Assembly (NCBI GenBank): GCA_018902385.1
Contig: JABSSW010000043.1
Span: 310,001-374,000 of the forward strand
Origin: Physcia stellaris
Lineage: Eukaryota > Ascomycota > Lecanoromycetes > Caliciales > Physciaceae
DNA: 64,000 bases
Direction: 5' to 3'
Part shown: piece by piece, positions 44,919-56,970 of the stretch
Position numbering within the stretch: the stretch's first letter is position 1
Layout: every line of letters starts with the position of its first letter
The notes under the pieces: model-generated
Told to the model about the DNA's origin: nothing
Database searches by the model: none
What the model saw: only the letters and a program-made list of their open reading frames with translations
Made by a program: the position numbers and the translations under genes

Positions 44919-46662
44919 TTATTCGTGACTGATAGAAAAAACGTGATTGACTAGATGAACGAATGTCAAAACTCTGCGAAGAAACAAGATTTTTCGATGT
45001 TGACATAGTTCAAATGATTTAGATTTCTCATGAAACATGCGAATCAAATCATCGATGATAAAATAAAATTTTTGATGTTTTGATACAGATATTCGAGAAA
45101 ATGAAACTGATAATTTTTTCATCGATTTTGATATGATATTGAGTGTCGCAATAAAAAAATTCGAACATTTTGATAATATTGATTCAAATATCGATGTAAA
45201 TGTTGCAGAAAAAATCGACGAAACAAACGAAACAAACAAAACAAACGAACAAATGATTGTTGATTTTTTTTCGATTTTGTACGTAAATTTTGATGCGAAA
45301 GTTTTGAAATTCAAATTTTGAACAGATTTTCGAACATGATGTTCGCGAATATGCTCGTGAAATTTGTTATTGAAATTGAAATTCTGTTTGCAACGTTTGC
45401 AAATTCGAACACAAACGATTTGTTGAATCGAGAATTTTTTCATCGATTTCGATGCAAAATCGAGTGTTGATAATTGAAAAATTGCTCGTTCAATTTTTAA
45501 TTTTACGCGAATGCGAACAATTTGAATTCGAATTTTTGCGAGCGACTTTTCGATGATCTTTGCAATTTCTGCAAATTCTGTAAATGAAACTGATGTATTC
45601 TTCATGCATTTCGACGTGATTTTAGACGTCGCAATCGAGAAAATAAAACAATTTGATACGACGAATTGCAAAGATATTATCGCATTTGTTATCAAATTTC
45701 TTGATGTTGCAAAGAAAATTGATGATTTTTGCGACGAAAACGAACATGTAATTGCTGATTTTTTTGCGATTTCACTCGTTGAATTGACTGTATTATTCGA
45801 AAAAAATGAACAAATGTTTGAAGTTTTTTGAACAAAAATTTCTTGAAATTCTGATTCGAACGTTGAAAATGATGATTTCGACGAGATAAAAAAACATTGA
45901 ATTGATTTATTCTTTTTCGACTCTGATACAGTTTTTAGTGTATGAACTGAAAAATGAATATTTTCTTGTAAAATGATTATTTCGAAAATTAATGTTGACT
46001 CAAATATTTGCTTTGATGTTGAAATAAAAACTTGCAACTCAGACGAAACGAACGAATTCATGACGATTGATTTCTTTTCGATCGTGCATAGTAATTTGAC
46101 TGCGTTGTTTTCGAAACGAAAATTCTTGACATGTTTTTTCGAATGTTGTTCGTTTTTATGTTTGCGAAACGATTTTTTGAAATTAAAAATCTCGTCGCAA
46201 TGTCGGCACGTCGATAATTTTTTCGTCGATTTCGATACAATTTTGAGTGCAAAAAATTGAAAAATCGAACGTTTCAATAAAGTGATTGCTTCAAATGCTA
46301 TTGCAGATTCGAATATCGATTTTCGAAATCTTGTGAGTGATTCAATGCGATTTTTGCGAAACGAATGATTTTTTCTCGATTTCGCATACTAAATTGATTG
46401 CTTTGATCGAAAGATAAAAATTCGTGACGAATTTCAAAATTTCATGATTGCGAATATGCTCATATAATTTTTCGTTGAAATTGAAACTTTTTTTGCAAAG
46501 TTTGCATGTTCGAACGCAAACGATTCGTTGAACTGACGTGTTTTCAATCGATTTTGATATAATTTCGAGTGTATTTGACTGAAGATTCGAACGTCGTGAT
46601 GAAAAACGTCTCAAAAATGTTTTTGAAAATGTTTTCGATAAAACTTTACTGAAACGTTTCAA
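44919..46662 (-). other. Zinc-finger-like ORFs carried by the 6.3-kb LTR element
   Basis: Two minus-strand ORFs (44919-46277, 452 codons; 46342-46662, 106 codons). Each shows C-x2-C...F...H-x(3-4)-H type units: CRHCDEIFNFKKSFRKHKNE, CKRCKQNFNFNNKFHEHIRE and CKLCKKSFNFNEKLYEHIRN. Long Ser/Lys-rich spacers that recur (for example KSMKKLS and EIFESxLSK-like blocks) lie between the fingers. Similar finger-plus-Ser-spacer proteins are, as I recall, repeated in some ascomycete genomes inside transposon-rich DNA. Whether they belong to the element's own gene set or are captured host sequence is open. A 452-codon frame that survives in RIP-mutated DNA is notable. Confidence 0.6.
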
Positions 46663-48706
46663 CGAGATGAATTCAAATTGAATTTTGAATCATTCAGACG
46701 CAAAATCACATAAACATTTCGACAACAAATTCAACAAATCTGATTTGCGATACAGATGCTGACATTGCTCAAAATGTTGCAAAAAGATCGCGACGTTGCT
46801 ATACAAATCGAACTCGAATTTGTCAAATGTTAATGATAAATCGAAAATATCGAAATCTTGAAACGTTGATGTTTGTTTTGTTGTTTTAATGATTTTCAAC
46901 TCAATTCGTTTTGCGATTTTTCGAGCTTTACGTTTTGTTCGCTTTTGAGCAATTGCTTTCAGTTCTTGTTGTTCTTGCGACGAAAACGTTTTGATTAAAA
47001 TCATTTTAAAGCGAAACAGAAAGTTGAAATGCGTTTGTTTTTTGAATCATTTTCACGCGAAATCATTGAGAATTCAAAACATGTATTCGAACAATTTTGT
47101 TTTTCGATATCGATACAATCTCTGACAATGTTCGAGATTTCGTAAAAAATTCGTGACATCATTGAATTGTCTGATTTTTGAATCAGAGCATGACAAACTT
47201 GAATTGAAAAAATCGATATCTCGAAAAAAATCGAAAGAATCAAAATTCGAAAACAATGAAAATATCGAAAACATCGCAAAAATCGAAAAAAAACGTTGAT
47301 TGACTAATTAATTGAACGTGATTTTGTAATGTTCTCGAAAAAAATAAATGATTTCAGTATCATTCGAATGCTGAATTGTTCGAAATGATTTGAAATCGAA
47401 ATTTGAAATTTTGACTCGACGTGTTATTGATTTCATCGCGAATGTTGAAAAGTCAAACTGTTATTCTAGTTGAACAGATGTGATTCTTGAAGATTCTCGA
47501 GCACTAAAAATGATTCGAGTATCGATATTAGACGAAAATTGACTAAAAGATTTTCGATGTTTCTGATAAAAAAATATTGAATTCAACGTCGAGACGTGAA
47601 AAACAAAAATTCTTTGCAAATGAAATTGATGTGATTTTCTGATCGTCTCGAAGAAAAAAAATAGTTTCAATATCGAATTCTTGTTGAAGTATTGAACGAA
47701 AATATAAAAAAATCTAAAAAATTGATTTGAAATCTGAATTCGAAATATAATCATTTCATCATCGATGCGAAAAAAGTCAAATTGATTTGCTAAACAGACG
47801 AATGTATATTTTAAAGATTTTCAAAAATCAAGAATGAATCATGTATCGATATGAAATTGTCAATACTGAAAATTCTGTCGAAGAATTGATTGATTTTTTG
47901 ACTCGAATATTGATACTATCACTGAGAAAGAAGAGAATAGTTGATTCGCTAAAAATTTGATAAAAATTCTGAAAAGTTCTCGAAACAGATAAATGATTCG
48001 AATTCGATCGAGAAGTGAAATTCGATTGATGATTTTTGACGTAATGATTTTCGATATGAGATTTCTGAAAATTGATATTGAATTCATCGCAAAAATTGAA
48101 GAAAGAAATCGTTTTATTAGAATCAACAGACACGTTTTCGAATTGCTTCTCGAGCAAGAAAAATAATTACACTATCGAATGTTGATTGATTTTCAGATAG
48201 AATATTGAACGATTTTCTGACTCAATACTGAAACTATCGAGTGAGAGTGAGAAAACGATCGCTTTGTTAAGAAAATAAATAGAATCGAAAATTTCTGACT
48301 AAACGACGAAGTTTCTGACTCGATCATTGCTCAGATATTCTGTATGATGTTTTTTTGATGATTTAAATTTGATTTGATGATTTAATCGAATCATCTTCGT
48401 GATCAACAAATGATATAACGAATCTAAATCAACGTTTGAAAAAAAGTTTATTTGTGAATCAAAACTATCGCGTAAATCAGTCTGTTTTGAAATCAAACGA
48501 CGCAAACGAACGAATTTATTATGTTTCGTTTCTGTTTACATTCACAACGAGTTCATTGTTGTTATTGTTTCGATGTTTTTCTTGAATGATCGAACGATAC
48601 GAGTTTATTATGTTTCATTATCATTGAGCTTTATTGAAACGAAATGTTTTGTTTATTTAATGTTCGCGTATTTTAAACGAACATGACGTGAATGATTTCG
48701 ATATAA

Positions 48707-48901
48707 TGTGAAATGTTATGCAAAAATATAATATTATTACATAATTACACGAGAATATCGAAATGAAAAAACAAATACAGAAAATTTGCGAAAACATATG
48801 TAAATAATTTAATCATAAACGAATTTCGACTTTGTCATTCGATGTGATAAAATAAAAATATTAATTTTGTCAAATGTTGAATTCGATGCACGCTCGTCAC
48901 A
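48707..48901 (-). repeat. Right LTR of the 6.3-kb element
   Basis: 195 bp, the partner of 42609-42803, followed by the target copy TATCA and then the continuation of the split tandem repeat (TTTTGTTTGAATGTTCG). Confidence 0.85.
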
Positions 48902-49292
48902 TATCATTTTGTTTGAATGTTCGAAATCGAAACAATCGAAATTGCAACGCAACAAAATTAAACGTCATGAATTGAAACAAACACGAACAATTTTCAAAAT
49001 TTTCGAAAAAGCGAATTCGTTGAAAAACGAAAACAAAACAATTTTGATTTTTGATTTTGAATTGCGAAAAACGCAAATAAATGCAACGTTTCAAACTGTT
49101 TTGTAATTATGTTGTGAAAAAAAAACGTTGATATAAAATAAAAATTGCAAATTGTAATGAAAAAAAAAAATAACAAATATAAAAATTGATCGTCATTGAA
49201 TTCGAAAATTGTTTTGTTATGAAATGTATTCGCAATAATTGTTATACACAATATAATTGTCATTTTTTTTCAAATTCGAACATCGACATCAT

Positions 49293-50150
49293 TATTACGA
49301 ACATGTTTGAAATTTCGATTGAAAATTTATCTTATCAACGAAAATTTTTATGAAAATTAACGCGATTTAAAACTTGACGTTTACAATTTATTTTTGACAT
49401 TCGATTTTCTGTATATATTCATTTTTTAAATCAAATATTTTCGTTATGTTATTTGTTTTTTGAACACGCATTTGACATTATATTTAATTTTTATCGTGAC
49501 GAACGATGTAAATTTCATATTCGCAAACGATTTGCGAACAAAAAAAAACAAAATCGTTGTCAATTCGTGACGATTTTATTTTCAATACGAAATTTTAATT
49601 AATTCGTGACGATCGCACATTTTCAACACGAAATTTCTTTATCAATTAACAATGACGATGATTTATTGTTTCTAACACGCGATTTCTTGTTTTAAATTTT
49701 GCGAAATTAATGAATATTCGATCAAACGTTCTGTTTTGAAACAGATTGTTCGTCGAAATACGCAAATAAACAAAATAAAATCGTCAAATGAGTTCGTAAA
49801 AATACGCGAATAATTAAAAAAAATCGTCGATTTGAAATTTTCAAATCATTTGTAAAAATACGCAAATCAAAAAAATCGTCGATTTGAAATTTTCAAATCA
49901 TATGTAAAAATACACAAATTGAAAAAAAATTGTCGATTTGAATTTTTTTCTTTGAAAACAATGATTGCATTTCATTTTCATTATGCGTATCGTGAATTAA
50001 CGAAAATGATCATGAATTTGCGAAAATAACGATTTTTCAATAAACGATTTTTATGTTTTTAAAATTAATCAATTCATTTATCAAATGATTTTTACAATAT
50101 TTGTTTTTTTAAAACGTTAAAATATCGTTTGTGTAAAATACGAAATGTGA
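49293..50150 (+). mobile_element. Decayed copy of the short LTR element
   Basis: It follows 38214-38900 in order: the LTR-like start, AAATCAAATATTTTCGTTATG, ACACGCATTTGACATTATAT, CGTGACGAACGATGTAAAT, then the interior with ATGCGTATCGTGAAT. It is truncated and more AT-shifted than the copy at 38214. ACATC occurs at both borders (49286-49290 and 50150-50154). It sits inside copy 2 of the tandem duplication. Confidence 0.65.
49795..49935 (+). repeat. About 50-bp tandem repeat, three units
   Basis: The unit includes GTAAAAATACGCAAAT, then AAAAATCGTCGATTTGAAAT, then TTTCAAATCAT. Three successive copies lie inside the decayed short LTR element. The corresponding part of the copy at 38214 is not expanded in this way. 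Confidence 0.8.
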
Positions 50151-50849
50151 CATCAAAAATGTATAATTTTTGATTGATAATTAGATTAATTTCTAAAATA
50201 TCAAAAATTCTAATCATTATTTGTTCGTTATATACAATTGTACGAATAAAAAAATAAAAATTTTAATTGCAAATCATTCGACTTGTTGTTTGTTATTATA
50301 AAAAAAAAATGCAAACAACATTTTTTCGAATTTGATGTTTGTTTTGCATGTAATTATAATGCATATTTCGATTTTATTGAAATTCGATTATATTTTATGT
50401 CGATTTGAATTTTAAATATTTTACATGCGTTTTTTTAACATTAATTTTTTTTGAAATAATTAAAATTTTTTATTTGTTTTGTAGCAGAAATTTTAAATTT
50501 GTATATTTTTTTATTTGAAAAATCATTGTCGTCGTAATTTTTGCATCGAAAATCGTTGATTTGAAAAATTATTATGATCGTAATTTTCGCATCGAATATT
50601 TTTCGCAATTTACAATCAATTTGCGTTAAAAATTTCTAAAAACATTTTTTTGAATAATTCAGAAAAAACATGATTTGATAATTTTATTGTTTGTTGTTTT
50701 CAATATCGATAATTTAATTTCGTACAATTCACAATTTTCGATATAATAATTGACAATTGATTTGTTAACAACGAAATCGAATTCGAATTTTTTTTGCATA
50801 TTTCATTTTTTTGTTTTTGTATATCAAAATTGATATGTTATTGCAAATT

Positions 50850-53800
50850 GTTAAACGAAATAAACGTCGAATAATCGCGATCGCAATTGACATATCAATT
50901 TTCGAAATTTTTATCGTTGTATTCAACAACATATTTTACATTCATATTCAACGTTTAATCAAATCGAATAACAATTTTTGAAAATATTTTTAACACGATT
51001 TAACTTTTCATGCGTCGTAAATTTTAAACAATAAATAACATCGAATCAAATATGAAATCGTCGAGAAAAATGTTCGATTGATTTTGACGTTTGAAATTCG
51101 TTTCGAATCGTTTAATCAAATAATCAAAATTATTGTTTTTTATTGTTTCAAATCAACAATCTTTCGTCAAAAACAAATTTCAAACAATTGAAATTTGTTT
51201 CAAGTTTTTTATTGTTGATTCAAAATTTACATTTAAAATATTGAATTGTTTCAAAATGTTTCAAAACGCATCAAATAAATTCATTTTTTTGCATATTTTT
51301 TGATTGATAATTTTTTGTTTTTTTGATTGTTATTCGTGCTCATCATGCATTCAAAAAATTATTAAATTTTTTTGATAATTTTTTCATTTATTTCGTTTTT
51401 TTTGTTTTAAACATTCAAATCGTTTTTTACATATCAAAATCATTGATAATTTGTATTGTTTTTGTCGTATTAAATATTTTTTATTTTTTTATTTCGCGTA
51501 TGTTTTGAAATTTTTGTTTTGAAATAATCATTAACGTCATTTTTATCATTGAATTTATCGATTCGTGTTAAATTATCAATTAAATTTTGATTGATTGTTT
51601 TTATCAAACACGAAATGCACAATTTGTATTCAATATATATTAAATCGTTTTCGTAATCACATTTTTTTGCATCGTTATTGATTTTTCGAAACGTTTTTTA
51701 TAATTCATTTGCAATTTTTTTTTCATTGAATTGTAATTTTCATTCGTTTTGATAAATCAGAATTTTCGATACAAAATATATTCAAATATTTTTTCGTTTT
51801 GTACATTCATTTTTTTACATCATGTTTGTCAATTCAAATCGTACGTGAACGTTCATTTTTGATCGTTTTGTTGTTCAATAAAATGATAAATTTCATTTTT
51901 TTCGACGATTCGATTTCAAAATTTGCGTTTTTTATATTTTGTTATTTATGATTGAATAATAAACACATTGACATCGCATGTGTAAATTCGATTTATCAAT
52001 TTTTCGACACGTTTTTCAATTGTTTCGTTTTTGTATTGAATTTGTTTTTTTGTTTTCAATGAATTAATATTCGAATTTTCGACAATTGATATCACGCGAT
52101 CATTATTTGTAAAAAATTTGAAAACAAAACGAAAATTCGAAATCGTGACAAATTTTTTTTTTCAAAAAACATGATATGATATTGTTATAATTGATATTAA
52201 TTTTTCGATTAACGAATTTATCGATTATATTCGAATTATTAATATCAATTTGAAAATTTTTTGATATAAAAACGCATAAAACAATTTTTTTTTTCGCAAA
52301 ATTTTGATCGTTTTGATAAAATAATCACATTTCAATAAAATAATTTTTGAAATTTCATTGTTTTTTGCGTTGATTGTAATTCGATTTTTGATTTTGTTTT
52401 GAAAATATTTGCAAATTTTGTTTTGAACACGAAAATTCAAAATTTTTCAAATTAACATGTAAAATTCGTAATTGTTTGTTGCATGTTAATAATGTAAAAA
52501 ATCGAAATGACATGTAACATATTTTTCATCGTTGAATTTTCGAATATTATGTTTTTTTTTATTATTCGCGAAATATTTTTTAATCGCATGATGTATAATT
52601 GTGATCACAAAAAATATTATAATAAAACGAAATTTATTGAATATGTTTTTGATGTACATTTGAAAATCGAAATTATTTTTAAAATTTTTGAAAAATATGT
52701 CGTAAATCGCGATAATTATAATGTCGACAATAAATGAAATAAATTACACAATATTTGTTAATTTTTATTATAATAATTAACACGCATTTATTTATTTTCG
52801 ATTCAAAAATTTTGTAATTAAAACAAATGAAAACATGATTGTATAACAATTTCGCAATCAATTGATGAAAAATTGACAATTGTTTCGAATTTATAATACG
52901 AAATCATTATGTTATTGATTTTGCAAATTGCATTAAATCGAAAAATGTCGATTGAATCGTATATTTATGTTAACGTTAATGTATTTGTATATTTTTTATA
53001 TAAATAATTTTACGATTTGCGTTTCGAAATTTTGCGATACATTCATGATTTTCGAATATTTTTTTATGTTACGTTTAAACATTTGTTTGCATTTTTTTTA
53101 CATTTTCAAAATAAAATCGTTGATTGCATCGAAATTATGTTTTATTCAAATGTTTAATTTGATTTTGATACATTTATTGAATATTAATGTTTGAAAAAAA
53201 ATTCGTTTTATCAAATATGCATGTTCATCATTTAAAAAAAATGTTTTTTCGTCGTTTAGTAATTTTTCAATATTATTGTGTAATCGATGTTTTTTTCGAA
53301 CGTTCATGTAACAAAAAATTTTGTCGAAAAAAATGTCAATTCATATTACGTCGATATTTTCGATTGTTCGTTTTTGATAAAAAAAATGAAATCGTTTGAT
53401 TTGTTTCGATTCAATATCGATTGTTTTTTTACAAATAATATAAAAATGTTAAAAATATCGATTGATATCGAAATTTTAATTTGTAAATAATTCAATACGT
53501 TGTTGAATTATTCATGAATAATTTAATTTACAACAATTGTCAAACGTCGTTTTGATGTAATATTCATGTTTTTTTTTTGAATTTTTATTGTTGTTGTCGT
53601 TTTTTGTATCGATTTCGTCGTTCGATATATTTTTAAAATTATTCGAAATAATTTTGCGTTTTTTGAATAATTTTTGTACGTTTTTTTTGCAATTGTATTT
53701 AAATATATTTTATTATGTGCATGCAAATAATGAATTTGTTTTTAGATTAACAATATCATTTGATTGAATAATTTAATTTATGAACAATTAATTACAACAT

Positions 53801-56150
53801 TAATTATCGCAAAAAAAAACAATTTCGAATATCGATTGTGAATGTTGTACGTGAAATTTCGTATTGTCGATTTTCGCGTTTTTGATTCGATTTAATTTAT
53901 TTGAAATTATTGAATTAATCAATCGAATCAATCGTGAATCGAAAACATTATATTGAATTTTGATATAAAAACACAAAAATTGAAAAATAAATGTGTTACA
54001 ATCAACGCGACATCAAATATGTATCAAAAATAAAAAAATAAAAAAATAAACAATGCAGTTTAACGCGAAACGTTTTTAATTGTGATTGACGAAATTGATT
54101 AAACAAATTTTTTGTCGTCGATTAAAACAACGATTATTTGTTTTGATCGTCAAATTATTTTGTTATTTAACGTGTTTCGCGAAAATTTAAATTTATTGAT
54201 TTTTATCGTGTTTTATCAAATATACGAACATGTTATTTATTTTTCGTTTAATTGTTTGTATTTTACAAAATTGTGCGATTGAAATCAAATAAATTATTAA
54301 AACAATTTCAAATATATTAAATTATTATTTATATCAAACATGATTTTTTTTGCGATCGAAATGTTCGATTATAACGATTAACATCGACAAAAAAAATGAA
54401 ATATCGTTTTTCGTTATATTGATATTTTTTTTAACATAGTTTTTTTTTAAATTTCGAATTCAAAAATTTTAATGAACGATAAATAAAACGACGACAATAA
54501 TATTTATCGCAATCGTTGTTTTTTATAATTTGTATTTTGCGATATTTTTCGAAATATTTAAAATTAAAAACACAATTGCGAAAATTGACAAATTGTTATA
54601 AACATTTGATTGCGACAATTCAAAATTTTCGCAACATTATTATTTTTGATGTTAAATTGAAATTCGAAATATAACAAAATATTCGAATTAAAATTAAATC
54701 AATCAACGTCGTATTTCGATCGCATTTAAATCGATTTGAACATTTATAAATTGTTTTCAATCGTATTCAATGATTTTAACAACAATTGAATGATATTAAA
54801 AATAAATATCGACAATGTTTGAATATCATTTATAAATCGTGCGATCGCGAAAATTTTCAACATTCGAATACGATTTTCAAAATTTTCACAATTGACGTAA
54901 TTGTAAAAAATTATATATTGTTTGACATCGAATCAAATTTGTATTAAATTCAATTTGTTTTCAATTATATTTTCAATTTTTTTGATTTTATTTAGATATA
55001 TTTTTTGTTGCAATTTTCGTTTTCGATTTTTATGAATCGAAAAAAACGAAACAAATCGTGAAAAAAAAATAAACAATAAAAAAAACAATAAAAAATTGAA
55101 AAATGATTTGAATACGAAAAATAAATTGAAAATAAAAATTGAATTGTTAACGAAAAATGAATTGAAAAAAAAAAAAAAAAATAAAAATCGAATTAAAAAA
55201 AATGAAAAAAAAAACGAAAAATGAATTGAAAACGAAAAAAATGAACAAATAAAAAATCGTTGTTGTTGCAACGATTCGCATAATGATATTAACGTTAATA
55301 TAATTAATATTTTGAATCGAATTGATCGTAAAATATTAATTTTTTGAAAAATTGTGCGTCGATTATTTTTATAATTCGTTATGTTAATTTTTAATACAAA
55401 TCGTTTAATCAAAATGTTTTTTTTTATTTGCATTGATGATTTATTTTGATTTAATTTAATAAAAAATTGCAAATAATAAAATTTATAAAAATATATTTCG
55501 AAAATCGCGATTTTTCAAAAACGAAAAAAATTGCATCGTTGATTTTTGACATTTTTCAATTCATATAATTCGCAATGTATGAATTTCAATTCGAAATTTA
55601 TTTTCATATTTTTTTTTCAATATTTGTACAAATTTATCAAATTTCAAATATTTTATCGTGATTTTTCAAAAAAAATATTTGAAAAAATTATGTTTTTTGA
55701 TCGACACATTTCGTTATAACAATTTTTTTTTTCGAAAAAAAAATGCAATTGTATCGAAAACAACATTGAATAAATAAAATTTTATAATAAAATTATTATT
55801 GTATAATTTTTCGAATAATATTAAATTTGTACGTTTTTTTTTGCAATTGTTGTTGATTTTTTTAATTCAATAAAACAAATATGTTTTTTTTATGCGAAAT
55901 CAACGTTTTCGAATATTGTAAAAAAAAAAATTTTGATTGTAATAAAAATCGATTACAATTTTTTTTTGATATTAACATGATTAAATTTGTCATTTAATAT
56001 TTCATTTTTAATCAAATTTTTTTTCAAAAAAACGTATATTATTTTGTACGTTTTTTCGTTTATTTTTAAATCAATACGAATACGATCATTTGTTCAATAA
56101 TTTACGTTCAATTTTTTTCAATTTTTTTTTACGAAAAACATTGAAAATAA
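50850..56150. other. Featureless AT-rich stretch
   Basis: Some 5 kb of extremely AT-rich sequence with long A and T runs. The only link found is 50955-51045, which resembles 43100-43200 inside the 6.3-kb LTR element (GAAAATATTTTTAACACGAT, then CATGCGTCGTAAATTTT), so at least the left part is another relic of that family. The ORF at 54933-55472 (-) is Phe/Lys/Ile low-complexity and is regarded as chance. Confidence 0.6.
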
Positions 56151-56332
56151 TTATTGTGATCGATATTTTCGATATGTAATTCGCATTCGCACGAACGCGT
56201 TAAACAAACAATTAAACAAATAATTAATATATAAATTTGCGAATGATGTCGAATTTGATCGTCGAATTGCACGTTGTGTAATTGTTATAACACAAAATCA
56301 AATTAAATAATATAAATTTAAATCGAATATTT

Positions 56333-56970
56333 TGACATGATTTTTGACAAAAATTCTGTCGTTATTTTATATTAAATGAATGATAATCAAACAATTGATT
56401 CGCAATTATTGTACATAAATTGACATTTTGTCGTTCATAATTTTTAAATTAATCGAAATTCACATATCATGTTTGATAATTGATAACATTATTCAAACGA
56501 TAATTTGTACGTAAACAAATTGATATCATCAATTGTTTTTAACGTATCAATTTTCGAAATAACACAAAACGATTTTAAATATCAATTATTTATTATCGTT
56601 GTAATTTGATTTTATCGTCGAAAACTTTATTGTTTTTTCGATTTGACGTGTCGATCGAAATCAATTATCAACAACAAATATTCAATTGAAAATGAAAATT
56701 TCAATTAAGTTTTTTATTTTTTTAACAATTTTCAACAAAAACGATTGATTTTTTTTTAATATTCAAAACATTTCGATTTTTCGTGAAAATTCGTATTGTC
56801 ATCGTTCAATGACGACGCATTTAAATGTCAATTTATTATCGAATTTTTGTTCGATTCGAACAATTCAATTTAACGATTTTATTTGTTTTTTCATCAACAA
56901 ATTATTTGTTCAACAAGTTTTGAAAATTTCAATTCGTTTTTTTTTCTGTTTTGTTTATCATTTTTTTAAA
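56333..56970 (+). repeat. Left arm of a long inverted repeat
   Basis: Matches the reverse complement of about 63195-63835 over some 640 bp. Landmarks are ATTAAATGAATGATAATCAA, TGTACATAAATTGACATTTT, ATTTGTACGTAAACAAATTG, TCGATTTGACGTGTCGATCG, CATTGTCATCGTTCAATGAC-like sequence and TTTTTTCATCAACAAATTAT. Mismatches are mostly C/T or G/A, with this arm the more AT-shifted. A weaker match continues outward to about 56150. Confidence 0.85.

Larger units (their letters stand above)
42609..48901 (-). mobile_element. 6.3-kb LTR element, no recognisable pol, zinc-finger-like ORFs inside
   Basis: Two direct LTRs of 195 bp, 42609-42803 and 48707-48901, both start TGTGAAATGTTATGCAAAAA and end CGCTCGTCACA. 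They are flanked by the perfect 5-bp duplication TATCA (42604-42608 and 48902-48906). Just inside the left LTR is a pyrimidine run, which read on the minus strand is a polypurine tract, so the element points left. The 5.9-kb interior shows no reverse transcriptase, integrase or protease motif that I can find. It instead has minus-strand ORFs with C2H2-like fingers (44919-46277, 46342-46662) and short Ser-rich ORFs. It has a whole LTR-to-LTR structure but a coding interior worn by RIP-like change. It is younger than the tandem repeat it split. Confidence 0.85.
42054..50850. repeat. Tandem duplication, copy 2, split by two insertions
   Basis: Copy 2 is recognisable in three pieces: 42054-42608, 48902-49292 and about 50154-50850. 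The first gap is the 6.3-kb LTR element; the second is a decayed copy of the short LTR element. Removing both gives roughly the 1.66-kb unit of copy 1, in the same order. Differences from copy 1 are mostly C/T or G/A, plus small indels. Confidence 0.7.

Noticed and set aside
54933-55472. 179-codon minus-strand ORF, Phe-rich
   Set aside because: Made of long A/T runs with Phe/Lys/Ile bias; indistinguishable from chance in this block.
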